Assembly (NCBI GenBank): GCA_902158735.1
Contig: CABGHG010000016.1
Coordinates: 1-19,368, forward strand
DNA from: Candidatus Methanolliviera sp. GoM_oil
GTDB lineage: Archaea > Halobacteriota > Methanoliparia > Methanoliparales > Methanoliparaceae
DNA: 19,368 nt
Direction: 5' to 3'
Below, one piece after another: positions 1-10,934 of this stretch. The translations under genes and the position numbers were made by a program. The first letter of the stretch is position 1. Each line of letters opens with the position of its first letter. The notes below the pieces were generated by a model. That model was not told the DNA's origin, made no database searches, and saw only the letters and a list, made by a program, of their open reading frames with translations.

Positions 1-517
1 GGTATCACCTCATATCGATAATCACATAGAATAGGTGAACTAGCGGCATAACTCTTGCTCGTCGCGACGATTGCATCACAGGAGTCCAATATTGGACGTG
101 CATAGATCCTCTCGTAAAGATGATCTACCATCCCACGAAGAGGTCTTGGGATTCTTAACCGCCCTACGCTTGGAGGAACTTCTAAATCGCTGTGGTAGGT
201 AATGACATGGGGTCTCTTATCGATAGCCTTGGAGAAGAAGGGCGACGGAGAATGTGAATGAAAGATATCACCATCTATTCGATTAATCTTCTTCTTAAGA
301 TTGAAGACGTATGGCACGTATGGTATATCGATCGCCTTAAATCGATATGTCCTTATCTCATCTACCTTTGATGCTCCTTTGGGGATATCGGATGTGACCA
401 CTACGACATCATGACCCCTCTCTCTTAAATAATGGGATAAATCCCTCACAAGATTTTCAATACCACCAACATGAGGAGGATAATATGGAGTTGCCTGTAC
501 GACCCTTATCTTATCAT
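1..517 (-). CDS. Glycosyltransferase family 4 (GT-B fold), N-terminal part; runs off the window; start region frameshifted
   Basis: Reading leftward from 512 the frame is open to base 1 and gives a typical GT4 N-terminus: KIRVVQATPYYPPHVGGIE, then RDLSHYLRERGHDVVVVTSD, a DIFHSHSP stretch, HVITYHSD, and IVATSKSYAASSPILCDYRY at the edge. These are hallmarks of retaining GT-B glycosyltransferases that move a sugar from a nucleotide donor onto a lipid-linked or surface glycan. The C-terminal donor-binding half lies outside. No ATG, GTG or TTG precedes the conserved start in this frame. An ATG at 515-517 with a good ribosome site (AAGGAG, 525-530, 7 bases away) is out of frame by one base; one extra A would give MIKIRVVQATPYYPP, a textbook GT4 start. 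The gene follows the GT2 gene by about 31 bases, so the two are probably co-transcribed. The family call is firm; the acceptor is unknown. Confidence 0.8.
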
Positions 518-548
518 AAGATTTCTCCTTCGACGTTGGTAATTCCCC

Positions 549-1601
549 CTATACCTCTTCCCTCCCGATATGCTTCCACTCCTTCTTTCCCATCACAAAT
601 TTAAATATGGCGACGATGCTACAGATTTCAATAAAGATGGGGTAAAAGAGAAGGGCTGCGAGTTTTATGAAGAGATCTCTCCAGTTTATCTTCTCCTTAT
701 CACCTCTATATGAGTAGATGATCCGGATAGAGTAAAGTAGAAAGAGGGGCAAAAATAGAATTATAAAGAAGGGGATAATCATGGCAAAAAACCACGTCAT
801 CTTTACCTTTTTATCCCTTATATGGAAAAAATCATATAGATAAGAACTCATTCCCTCGAGAGGAGCAATCATCCATCTGACGCGTTGCCCGTAAAGATCT
901 CTCATCGTGATAGGTGCCTGTTCTCCAACCTCGGTCTTATCTGTAAACGCCTCTCTCTTTCCGCTGAGATAGATCCTCTCGGACATGTCCGTGTCCTCGC
1001 AGATCTTGCCCTCGTCAAAGAGACCTTCTTCGAAGAAGAGATCCTTCTTTGCAAGCCCCATCAGACCATTAAAATGTTTAAACGACGTTCTCTCACTGAA
1101 AAATTTGTAAATATCATTTAATAAAAGATATTCCACGGATACGAGTCTTGATATGAAATTCCCCTCATTCGTGACATATCTCGGCGCACTCACAAACGTT
1201 ATATCTCCCTTTATATCCCTTTCAAATACATCCACACATTCGTGGATAAAATTTCTCTTTGGCCTGCTATCGACGTCGAAGAAGGCAAAAAAATCTGGAA
1301 TTTCTTCTCCCCTAAAAATTTTACTCAATGCGTCATTCATCGCTCCTGCTTTTCTTCCCCTAGTATCTCCTCTGAATATGAGTATTACCCCTTTTTCTTC
1401 TGCAAACTCTTTTAAGGGCGAAAATTTTGCGTTCTTTGCATCTGCATCCAGAATATACCTTATCTTGAGATTTAATTTGTCTCTCTTCCTCTCATATTCT
1501 TTCAAATTTGCCAAAGATTCCATCGATCTCTTTATCACCCCTGCGGGCTCGAATATAGAAACGGGTACGATGGCACCTATACTATAGGCATTCTTTTTCA
1601 T
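549..1601 (-). CDS. Glycosyltransferase family 2, membrane-anchored (cellulose-synthase-like)
   Basis: A 350-residue processive-type GT2 enzyme. The N-terminal GT-A domain begins SIGAIVPVSIFEP (residues 7-19). The metal-binding DxD is DVD at 109-111, the catalytic-base region is EDTD at 202-205, and a Q(R)VRW motif at 239-243 matches the QxxRW motif of cellulose and hyaluronan synthase relatives. Two hydrophobic segments near the C-terminus (about 269-293 and 311-336) should anchor it in the membrane with the catalytic domain in the cytoplasm. It probably transfers a sugar from a nucleotide donor onto a surface glycan or lipid carrier; the substrate cannot be read from sequence. It lies 21 bases after the PHP gene and 31 before the GT4 gene, all leftward, so it is the middle gene of a three-gene operon. 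The ribosome site is weak (AAAAGAAG just before the ATG). Confidence 0.88.
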   Translation of the reverse strand: MKKNAYSIGAIVPVSIFEPAGVIKRSMESLANLKEYERKRDKLNLKIRYILDADAKNAKFSPLKEFAEEKGVILIFRGDTRGRKAGAMNDALSKIFRGEEIPDFFAFFDVDSRPKRNFIHECVDVFERDIKGDITFVSAPRYVTNEGNFISRLVSVEYLLLNDIYKFFSERTSFKHFNGLMGLAKKDLFFEEGLFDEGKICEDTDMSERIYLSGKREAFTDKTEVGEQAPITMRDLYGQRVRWMIAPLEGMSSYLYDFFHIRDKKVKMTWFFAMIIPFFIILFLPLFLLYSIRIIYSYRGDKEKINWRDLFIKLAALLFYPIFIEICSIVAIFKFVMGKKEWKHIGREEV

Positions 1602-1622
1602 CTTCTTTTCACTAATCTACAG

Positions 1623-2561
1623 TCATCCACTTCCATCCACGAGCATCGATTCGGAGTTGACTTCTCTCCACTTCTTGCGGCCTTTCCGGCGGATCCACCC
1701 TTCTCCAATCATACCACACACCAAAGGCAGAGGGGTCACCATGAATGCCAGGCATGCTCCAATTGTGATGACCTTGTTGCGGCGGCGCATCTGGTTCACC
1801 CTTTCTAAGGGATTGCTGGGATCGGCATCTTTTATGGCGATCAGCTTCTTGAAGATCCCGTTGGCAATCCCCATATTCCAAAAAATCCAGTGTAGCAGGG
1901 GAACGGATCTTCCGCCAGGTCTTGTCTTCCTCTGTATGATTGCCCGGTATAACTCATCAGCCGATCTTCCTTTAAATTCTGTGAATGCATCTCCAAGCAT
2001 CCATGGCGAGTGTGCATCGCTTCCTCCCACACAGGCGAAAGATGGTTTTACCACTTTTTGAGCCAACCTGTTCACATAAGGGTCCCTATGGGCGCCATTC
2101 AACACCTCCACACCGTCCAGAGAAAGCTCTTTAACCTTGTTTCCAAGAGCTGGGCAGAAGTAGCTAAATGGATGAGGTGCCACAGCCAAACCACCCTGCT
2201 CATGGATGATATCTATTGTTTCTTCCGCTGAAAGTCCTCGAGGTACTAATTCTTGTAAAAAAAGCCCTAAAACCTCACCATCAGCCGTGGTTATCTCTTC
2301 TCCGACCACGACCTCGATCTCTAATCCGCTCTCTCGGGCGTATCGTTCTGCCTTCCAAGCGCCCTCAATCTCATTGTGGTCGGTGATGCAGATGACATCC
2401 AAACCTCTCTTCACCGCGGTATCAACCATCGTTTCTGGCGGTGTGACCGACTCTGGGTAGGGTACGAAGAATAGCTTGCTGAAGCCAGAGTAGTAGGTGT
2501 GGGTATGTGTATCTGCTCGACCCCTAAATAGAAAATCTCTGTCAACCCTATTTTTCTTCAT
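1623..2561 (-). CDS. PHP-domain metal-dependent phosphoesterase with a C-terminal membrane segment
   Basis: 312 residues carrying the four PHP motifs: DTHTHT (17-22), CITDHNEIEG (58-67), a metal-ligand Glu in GEEITT (87-92), APHPF (128-132) and GGSDAH (179-184). These His, Asp and Glu residues form the tri-metal site of the polymerase and histidinol phosphatase family, so it is likely a hydrolase of a phosphoester or phosphorylated sugar. After the PHP domain (to about 230) there is a basic linker, a hydrophobic segment at about 264-284 and a basic tail, which suggests membrane attachment; this is unusual for a soluble PHP enzyme and fits its place in front of two membrane-linked glycosyltransferase genes. 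The start at 2561 is supported by the TATA boxes about 30 bases upstream. The substrate is unknown; trimming or recycling of a glycan precursor is inference from neighbours. Confidence 0.87.
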   Translation of the reverse strand: MKKNRVDRDFLFRGRADTHTHTYYSGFSKLFFVPYPESVTPPETMVDTAVKRGLDVICITDHNEIEGAWKAERYARESGLEIEVVVGEEITTADGEVLGLFLQELVPRGLSAEETIDIIHEQGGLAVAPHPFSYFCPALGNKVKELSLDGVEVLNGAHRDPYVNRLAQKVVKPSFACVGGSDAHSPWMLGDAFTEFKGRSADELYRAIIQRKTRPGGRSVPLLHWIFWNMGIANGIFKKLIAIKDADPSNPLERVNQMRRRNKVITIGACLAFMVTPLPLVCGMIGEGWIRRKGRKKWREVNSESMLVDGSG

Positions 2562-2590
2562 GGCTCTCTTTTATATCTAACATCATTTCT

Positions 2591-2628
2591 TATATAAAGA
2601 TTTCCTATATAAAGATTGCCTATATAAA
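2591..2628 (-). promoter_or_regulatory. Three tandem archaeal TATA boxes, exact 15-base period
   Basis: The octamer TTTATATA (minus strand) occurs at 2591-2598, 2606-2613 and 2621-2628 inside a three-fold tandem repeat of 15 bases. The octamer matches the archaeal TATA consensus and is the same word as the rRNA promoter box at 7749-7756. The nearest copy is 30 bases from the PHP start codon, giving an almost leaderless transcript; the others would give leaders about 15 and 30 bases longer. Confidence 0.7.
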
Positions 2629-2708
2629 TATTGGAAAAATAATATGTATCTGCTATCGAGTAGCTATTGAGTATATACAAATAACCATCTGATATACATA
2701 AATAGTTT

Positions 2709-2730
2709 CAAACATATTGCAAACATATTG
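2709..2730. repeat. Tandem duplication of an 11-base unit
   Basis: CAAACATATTG occurs twice head-to-tail (2709-2719 and 2720-2730) between the rRNA terminator and the PHP promoter. It may be slippage or a regulator half-site pair. The rest of 2640-2748 is AT-rich and shows no gene. Confidence 0.55.
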
Positions 2731-2748
2731 GTAACGGATAACGTCGAA

Positions 2749-2766
2749 CTGAAGAAGAAAAAAAAT
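2749..2766 (-). terminator. rRNA operon terminator (U-rich tract)
   Basis: About ten bases past the 5S 3' end the transcript reads an eight-U run followed by CUUCUUC. Archaeal RNA polymerase terminates at such U-tracts without needing a hairpin. Confidence 0.65.
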
Positions 2767-2776
2767 GGAAATTGAT

Positions 2777-2903
2777 TGCCTTGGCAGCGATCTCCAGTTC
2801 CCGAGGGCTCTCGCACCTCAGTACAGTGAAGTACGCGGATGGGCTTAACTTCCGGGTTCAGAATGTTACCGGGTGTTTCCCCATCGCTATGACCGCCAAG
2901 GCA
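2777..2903 (-). rRNA. 5S ribosomal RNA
   Basis: About 127 bases. The 5' end TGCCTTGGCGGTC pairs with the 3' end GCTGCCAAGGCA to form helix I, and the interior has the conserved CCCGGTAACATTCTGAACC and GAAGTTAAGCC segments. It is the last gene of the leftward 16S-tRNA-Ala-23S-5S operon. The ends are set by the terminal helix and may be a base or two off. Confidence 0.93.
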
Positions 2904-2914
2904 GACAATACCTG

Positions 2915-2943
2915 ATATGAGTTTATAGGTTTACGCCGAAAGA
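2915..2943 (-). other. 23S precursor processing stem, 3' arm (bulge-helix-bulge)
   Basis: In the transcript this arm reads TCTTTCG, GCGT, bulge AAA (2930-2932), then a 15-base arm (2915-2929) exactly complementary to 5929-5943. Together with the 5' arm it forms a bulge-helix-bulge, the substrate of the archaeal splicing endonuclease that frees pre-23S RNA. Confidence 0.75.
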
Positions 2944-2945
2944 TG

Positions 2946-5910
<2,965 letters not shown>

Positions 5911-5914
5911 CCAT

Positions 5915-5943
5915 TCTTCAGTAGACGCCCTATAAACTCATAT
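5915..5943 (-). other. 23S precursor processing stem, 5' arm (bulge-helix-bulge)
   Basis: The transcript reads a 15-base outer arm (5929-5943), GCGT (5925-5928), bulge CTA (5922-5924), then CTGAAGA (5915-5921). The outer arm is perfectly complementary to 2915-2929. GCGU pairs with GCGU using two G-U pairs, and the inner arm pairs with one mismatch. Two 3-base bulges on opposite strands separated by 4 pairs is the canonical BHB geometry. Confidence 0.75.
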
Positions 5944-6016
5944 ACACGACCTCATATGCAAATAAATGCATCGATCCTTCCCCGTGGAATTACTTCCACA
6001 GGTGCACTTGCCCAAG

Positions 6017-6089
6017 TGGACCCGACGGGATTTGAACCCGTGGCATCTGCCTCGCAAAGGCAGCACTCTTCCAGCTGAGCTACGAGCCC
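6017..6089 (-). tRNA. tRNA-Ala (anticodon TGC)
   Basis: 73 bases in the 16S-23S spacer, the usual euryarchaeal place for tRNA-Ala(UGC). The acceptor GGGCTCG pairs with CGGGTCC and includes the G3-U70 wobble that identifies tRNA-Ala. The anticodon arm is CTGCC-TTTGCGA-GGCAG and the T arm is ACGGG-TTCAAAT-CCCGT. CCA is not encoded. Its 5' end lies one base from the outer end of the 16S processing stem. Confidence 0.95.
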
Positions 6090-6090
6090 C

Positions 6091-6114
6091 TATAGACCTT
6101 AAACCTCTGGTCGG
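6091..6114 (-). other. 16S precursor processing stem, 3' arm (bulge-helix-bulge)
   Basis: The transcript reads CCGACCAGA (6106-6114), GGTT (6102-6105), bulge TAA (6099-6101), GGTCTATA (6091-6098). Each helical segment is an exact complement of the matching segment at 7630-7653. Confidence 0.9.
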
Positions 6115-6128
6115 CAACTTTTTTTTAC

Positions 6129-7610
<1,482 letters not shown>

Positions 7611-7629
7611 TAATATGGAAAGTACGTCA

Positions 7630-7653
7630 CCGACCAGAATTGGTTGGTCTATA
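7630..7653 (-). other. 16S precursor processing stem, 5' arm (bulge-helix-bulge)
   Basis: The transcript reads TATAGACC (7646-7653), AACC (7642-7645), bulge AAT (7639-7641), TCTGGTCGG (7630-7638). With 6091-6114 this gives 8 pairs, a 3-base bulge, 4 pairs, a 3-base bulge on the other strand, and 9 pairs, with no mismatch: a perfect BHB. Confidence 0.9.
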
Positions 7654-7748
7654 AAGGGCTTATGTCAGATGTAAAAAGAATTCACATCTCCATTTTAGCA
7701 GTAAGATATCAAAACTTTACTGCCAAAGTCACCCTATGCGTGCACCAC

Positions 7749-7756
7749 TATATAAA
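7749..7756 (-). promoter_or_regulatory. rRNA operon TATA box
   Basis: TTTATATA on the minus strand with A-rich sequence just upstream (AAAATG), so transcription should start near 7725-7730. The leader down to the 16S (7611-7725) holds an inverted repeat GCAGTAA/TTACTGC at 7698-7723 and a second one, AGATGT/ACATCT, at about 7667-7690. No gene lies in 7611-7786. Confidence 0.75.
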
Positions 7757-7786
7757 CATTTTGCTCTTTGTGATATAAAAGTAATG

Positions 7787-7859
7787 GGCCGGGGCCGAGA
7801 CTTGAACTCGGGTCGAGGGATCCACAGTCCCTCAGGATAACCACTACCCTACCTCGGCC
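7787..7859 (-). tRNA. tRNA-His (anticodon GTG), with encoded G-1
   Basis: The anticodon arm is AGGGA-CTGTGGA-TCCCT, so the anticodon is GTG. The T arm is CCGAG-TTCAAGT-CTCGG. The extra 5' G (G-1 at 7859) opposite discriminator C73 is the tRNA-His identity element. The acceptor GCCGAGG against CCCCGGC leaves an A5-C68 mismatch; a G in place of that A would pair fully. CCA is not encoded. It sits just upstream of the rRNA promoter on the same strand; a likely TATA box of its own lies near 7905-7920. Confidence 0.92.
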
Positions 7860-7956
7860 ATCATTTTTGTCTAACAAGCTTGTATAGTGGTTAGATATCC
7901 ATTTAGTATTTTTATATTTAAAACTTTCTTTTGGATCTTTTTCAGAATTTTGATGC

Positions 7957-9305
7957 TCATCGAATATATGGGGGGAAATCAGAGATGGATCTTTGCTCTG
8001 CTTTGCCACTCTTCTCTTTTATCGCTGTCTCTTTTGTATTTTCATCAAATTTTGTCTTTTCTTTGAATATACTATCAATATACTCTTTTTTGATACCAGA
8101 AATAAGCGCTAATTCTTCTTCTTTCAGGTTTAATTCCTTTTTAATACCTATTAACGTATGTTTGTCCGTGCACAGCTTTTTTATATATGGCAGAGCATTC
8201 ATCTTGGCCTTTTTCATTGAGATATTATACCTTTTTGATACTTTGTAACAGACCTCGTTTCCAATCTTCTTCGATCGCTTTGCTCTACCGAGCATATACC
8301 ACCTAGATGGGGTAGAATATTCTATATCTCTGTGCCTTTTGTTTTTTGGAAGTTGAACACCTGCAGTCATCAGATCCACCGCATAACGCCATAATCCATA
8401 GTTTTGATTTGAATATACCCTACCCAAGTACAAATCTGCTCTCGACAGGTTATACAAAGGTAAAATAAGGTCCTTTCCCCGATAAACGTTGAATAGATTC
8501 TCATTTATCCACTGTATCAAATCTTCTGGCGTTTCATCCAGATTGATCACCATCTTTAAGAGAGGTTTCGGATCATCATTTCTAAAGATGGCGTCTAAGA
8601 AGTGGGACCTATCCTCTCTGTTATCCATCCCCAAAAAAACGTCTCTTCCATAAACTGAGACGTCCTCAACGCCGATATGAGTCTTTCCAAAAGATATAGC
8701 TGTAAATCATTTATAGCGGCTCTTAAATCCCTGTTTTTCTCAGAAATTCCCTCTATTGCGTCCTCATCAAACGTGATATTCTCTCTTTCACATATATCCA
8801 CTAAAACTTTTGAGATGGAAGATTTTTTTATCTGTTCAAATTTTATCTTCTTGCACCGATTCTTGACACCTGTAGGAATTTTAGAGAGGTCATTAGCCAC
8901 CAATACGACGGGGTGCCTTGTTCCCATTATTATCTCCCCTATCGCCTTGGCTCCACCTCTATCAGCGTTTCCATGCAAATTATCTGCCTCATCCAAAAGT
9001 ATTATCTTTTTTTTACCCTCCAAAGAAGAAGTTTTTGAGGCAGAACCCGCTATCCTCTTGATAACTTTGTATGTTCTTTGATCGCTTGCGTTTAGCTCGA
9101 TTACATCGTATTTATGCTCCTCTTCTCCTGCAAGTGCATAGACACAGGATGTTTTTCCAACTCCTGGAGGACCATATAGAATTGATGCTTTTTTGACTCT
9201 CCCACCTTCAAAATCTTCTATCCATCTCTTAAAATCCTCTGCTGCTTTCGTGTTTCCGACGATCTCTTTTATCGTTTTTGGCCTATATTTTTCTGTCCAG
9301 TTCAT
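7957..9305 (-). CDS. rfcL: Replication factor C large subunit (clamp loader ATPase), interrupted by a one-base deletion near 8700
   Basis: RfcL loads the PCNA sliding clamp with RfcS. The N-terminal part starts MNWTEKYRPKTIKEIVGN and carries Walker A GPPGVGKT (45-52), Walker B DEAD (105-108), VANDLSKIPTG as the sensor-1 region and VKNRCKK (147-153), ending RDLRAAINDLQ at about 8700. The C-terminal part continues in another frame with AISFGKTHIGVEDVSVYGRD, then DRSHFLDAIFRND, DETPEDLIQWINENL, SRADLYLGRV and YGLWRYAVDLMTAG, all RfcL-like. Adding one G at 8700/8701 (CAG-CT to CAG-GCT) joins the halves into about 449 residues, a normal length. The tail QRSISDFP resembles a PCNA-interacting box. 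Start 9305 is chosen because homologues begin with this MxWTEKYRPK; in-frame Met codons lie slightly upstream. Sequencing error is more likely than gene loss, since RfcL is essential in studied archaea. Confidence 0.9.
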
Positions 9306-9340
9306 AATCATCCAATAGGATAAGATGAGGATGAACAAAA

Positions 9341-9350
9341 TTTATATTTA
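9341..9350. promoter_or_regulatory. Shared AT-rich promoter core between rfcL and the marker-2 gene
   Basis: TTTATATT (9341-9348, plus) fits a TATA box for the rightward gene. The same bases read TAAATATAAA leftward, about 37 bases before the rfcL start. The 96-base gap therefore seems to serve both directions from almost the same box. Confidence 0.5.
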
Positions 9351-9401
9351 ACGGTTTTTAAAATAGAGATCAACGATTGAGTGCAAATCGGAGATTTTCA
9401 A

Positions 9402-10373
9402 ATGAATCTAAAAGATCTGCTATATGAGATAAGAGAATTTGACGGCGTCAAGAGGAAGAGTGATATAGGTCCCATCGTAGAAGGATTCGAAGAGAAAGAG
9501 GATTTTGTGATAGCTTCTTTTGGGGAAGATGCCGCAGTCATCGATTTGGGGGATGATGTCCTTCTCCTGTCGGCGGATGGTATATGGGAAAAGATGATAG
9601 ATGCCGACCCATATTGGGCGGGCTATTGTTCCATACTCGTAAACGTTCACGACATCTGTGCGATGGGAGGAACTCCCCTTGCAATGGTGAACATTCTCTC
9701 AATGAAGTCCAAAGAATTTTGTATGGAAGCCCTAAAAGGCATGCGGGACGCGATAAAGAAGTTTAAAGTACCCATCGTCGGAGGGCACCTGCATCCAGAT
9801 ACTTCATACAATTCGTTGGGTGTCACCATCGTAGGAAGAGCAGAGAAAGATTCTGTGATCTATAGCCACACGGCAAACGTCGGCGAAGATGTTGTTGTGG
9901 GTGTGGATTTGAATGGCAGAATTTACCCCACATGTAACCTGTGCTGGGATAGCGTCACTTTAAAAGATAGTGAGACGTTGAAGAGACAGATGGACTCTAT
10001 GAAGATATTGGGGAAAAGAAAACTCGTGACCGCAGGGAAAGATTTGAGTAATCCGGGAATGCTTGGAACACTCGGTATGCTCCTTGAGATTAGTGGGGTC
10101 GGGGCGATCGTAGATCTGGGCGATATACCTATACCACCAATGGTGCAGATGGAAAAATGGCTCAAGATGTATCCTGGAATGGGGTTTGTGGTGACCTGTA
10201 AAAAGAAGGATACAGAGGAAGTGATAGCTATCTTTAAGGACCATCTACTCGATGCAAAAAGAATTGGTGAGATAATCGAAGAGAGGAAACTCATCGTGCA
10301 AGATGGCGAAGAGAAGGAGGTTCTATTTGACTTTGAGAAAGGGGGGATAACCGGGATAAAGGCAAAAAAGTAG
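9402..10373 (+). CDS. Methanogenesis marker protein 2-like (PurM/AIR synthase-related ATP-binding fold)
   Basis: 323 residues of the AIR synthase-related superfamily (PurM, ThiL, SelD, HypE). Seen here: GEDAAVIDLGDD (41-52), DICAMGGTPLAMVNIL (84-99), PIVGGHLHPDTSYNSLGVT (124-142), a Cys pair in TCNLCWDS (C178, C181), and SNPGMLGTLGMLLEISGVGA in the C-terminal half. The last pattern together with CxxCWDS is what I associate with methanogenesis marker 2, a protein found with methyl-coenzyme M reductase; its biochemical role is unknown to me. Members of this fold activate a carboxyl, selenium or carbamoyl group with ATP. Start 9402 is preferred over the upstream GTG (9381) because GGAG (9390-9393) lies 8 bases before the ATG. 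It is divergent from rfcL and convergent with the carbonic anhydrase-like gene. ThiL-like or SelD-like alternatives are less likely because of the CxxC. Confidence 0.8.
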   Translation: MNLKDLLYEIREFDGVKRKSDIGPIVEGFEEKEDFVIASFGEDAAVIDLGDDVLLLSADGIWEKMIDADPYWAGYCSILVNVHDICAMGGTPLAMVNILSMKSKEFCMEALKGMRDAIKKFKVPIVGGHLHPDTSYNSLGVTIVGRAEKDSVIYSHTANVGEDVVVGVDLNGRIYPTCNLCWDSVTLKDSETLKRQMDSMKILGKRKLVTAGKDLSNPGMLGTLGMLLEISGVGAIVDLGDIPIPPMVQMEKWLKMYPGMGFVVTCKKKDTEEVIAIFKDHLLDAKRIGEIIEERKLIVQDGEEKEVLFDFEKGGITGIKAKK

Positions 10374-10406
10374 GTCTCTTTTTAAGATGAATATCTACTA
10401 AAAGAT

Positions 10407-10919
10407 CTACAACTTTTCCTTCTTATATTCCTTTGCCAGCTCGGCGTAACCTAATGTAGCTGCTCCGTCAATCCATACCGACTGTTTTTGTGAGACTTTC
10501 CCTTTAATCTGTGCTGGAACGCCGGCAACGAAAGATTCGCTTGGAATTTTCATGCCATCAAGAACGACCGCACCCCCGGCGATGATACAGCGATCGCCGA
10601 TCTCAACATTATGCAAGACGGTGGCACCCATACCGATCAATACATTATCTCCAACCTTCTCGGCGTGAACCATTGCGGAGTGTCCAATTATTACATTATC
10701 TCCGATCGTCATCGGTGTCAAACCTCCGTGAATCACAACGTTGTCCTCGACATGGGTGTTCTCACCGATTTTTACCGGGCTGAAGTCCGCCCTTATCACA
10801 GCTCCTGGCCAGACACTGGAATTCTCACCAATCTCTACGTCTCCAACCACGTAAGCTGCTTCACTGACAAAAGCTGATCTTGCAATTCTGGGCCTTCTTT
10901 CTCCTAAGTTCCTTATCAT
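10407..10919 (-). CDS. Gamma-class carbonic anhydrase-like left-handed beta-helix protein
   Basis: 170 residues of hexapeptide repeats, for example VVGDVEIGENSSVWPGAVIRAD, VKIGENTHVEDN, TIGDNVIIGHSAMV and VEIGDRCIIAGGAVV, as in the PaaY/YrdA/Cam family. The three zinc-ligand histidines are present at H64, H80 and H85 (the last two as HxxxxH), and Arg43 and Asp45 match the conserved RAD. This supports reversible CO2 hydration, although many family members lack proven activity. The short acidic proton-shuttle loop of the Methanosarcina Cam is not evident, so it is of the CamH or YrdA type. It has no signal peptide and is cytoplasmic. It lies 15 bases after the DUF2117-like gene with a ribosome site (GAGAGGGAT) inside that gap, so the two are likely co-transcribed. 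Confidence 0.85.
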   Translation of the reverse strand: MIRNLGERRPRIARSAFVSEAAYVVGDVEIGENSSVWPGAVIRADFSPVKIGENTHVEDNVVIHGGLTPMTIGDNVIIGHSAMVHAEKVGDNVLIGMGATVLHNVEIGDRCIIAGGAVVLDGMKIPSESFVAGVPAQIKGKVSQKQSVWIDGAATLGYAELAKEYKKEKL

Positions 10920-10934
10920 GAATATCCCTCTCTT

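Noticed and set aside
549..551. TAG between GT2 and GT4 read as pyrrolysine, fusing the two genes
   Set aside because: The frames are indeed continuous past the TAG, but the GT4 gene has its own ribosome site and near-start, and no insertion-directing evidence is visible.
7734..8009. 91-codon minus-strand frame
   Set aside because: It runs through tRNA-His and overlaps the rfcL 3' end in another frame; its composition is not protein-like.
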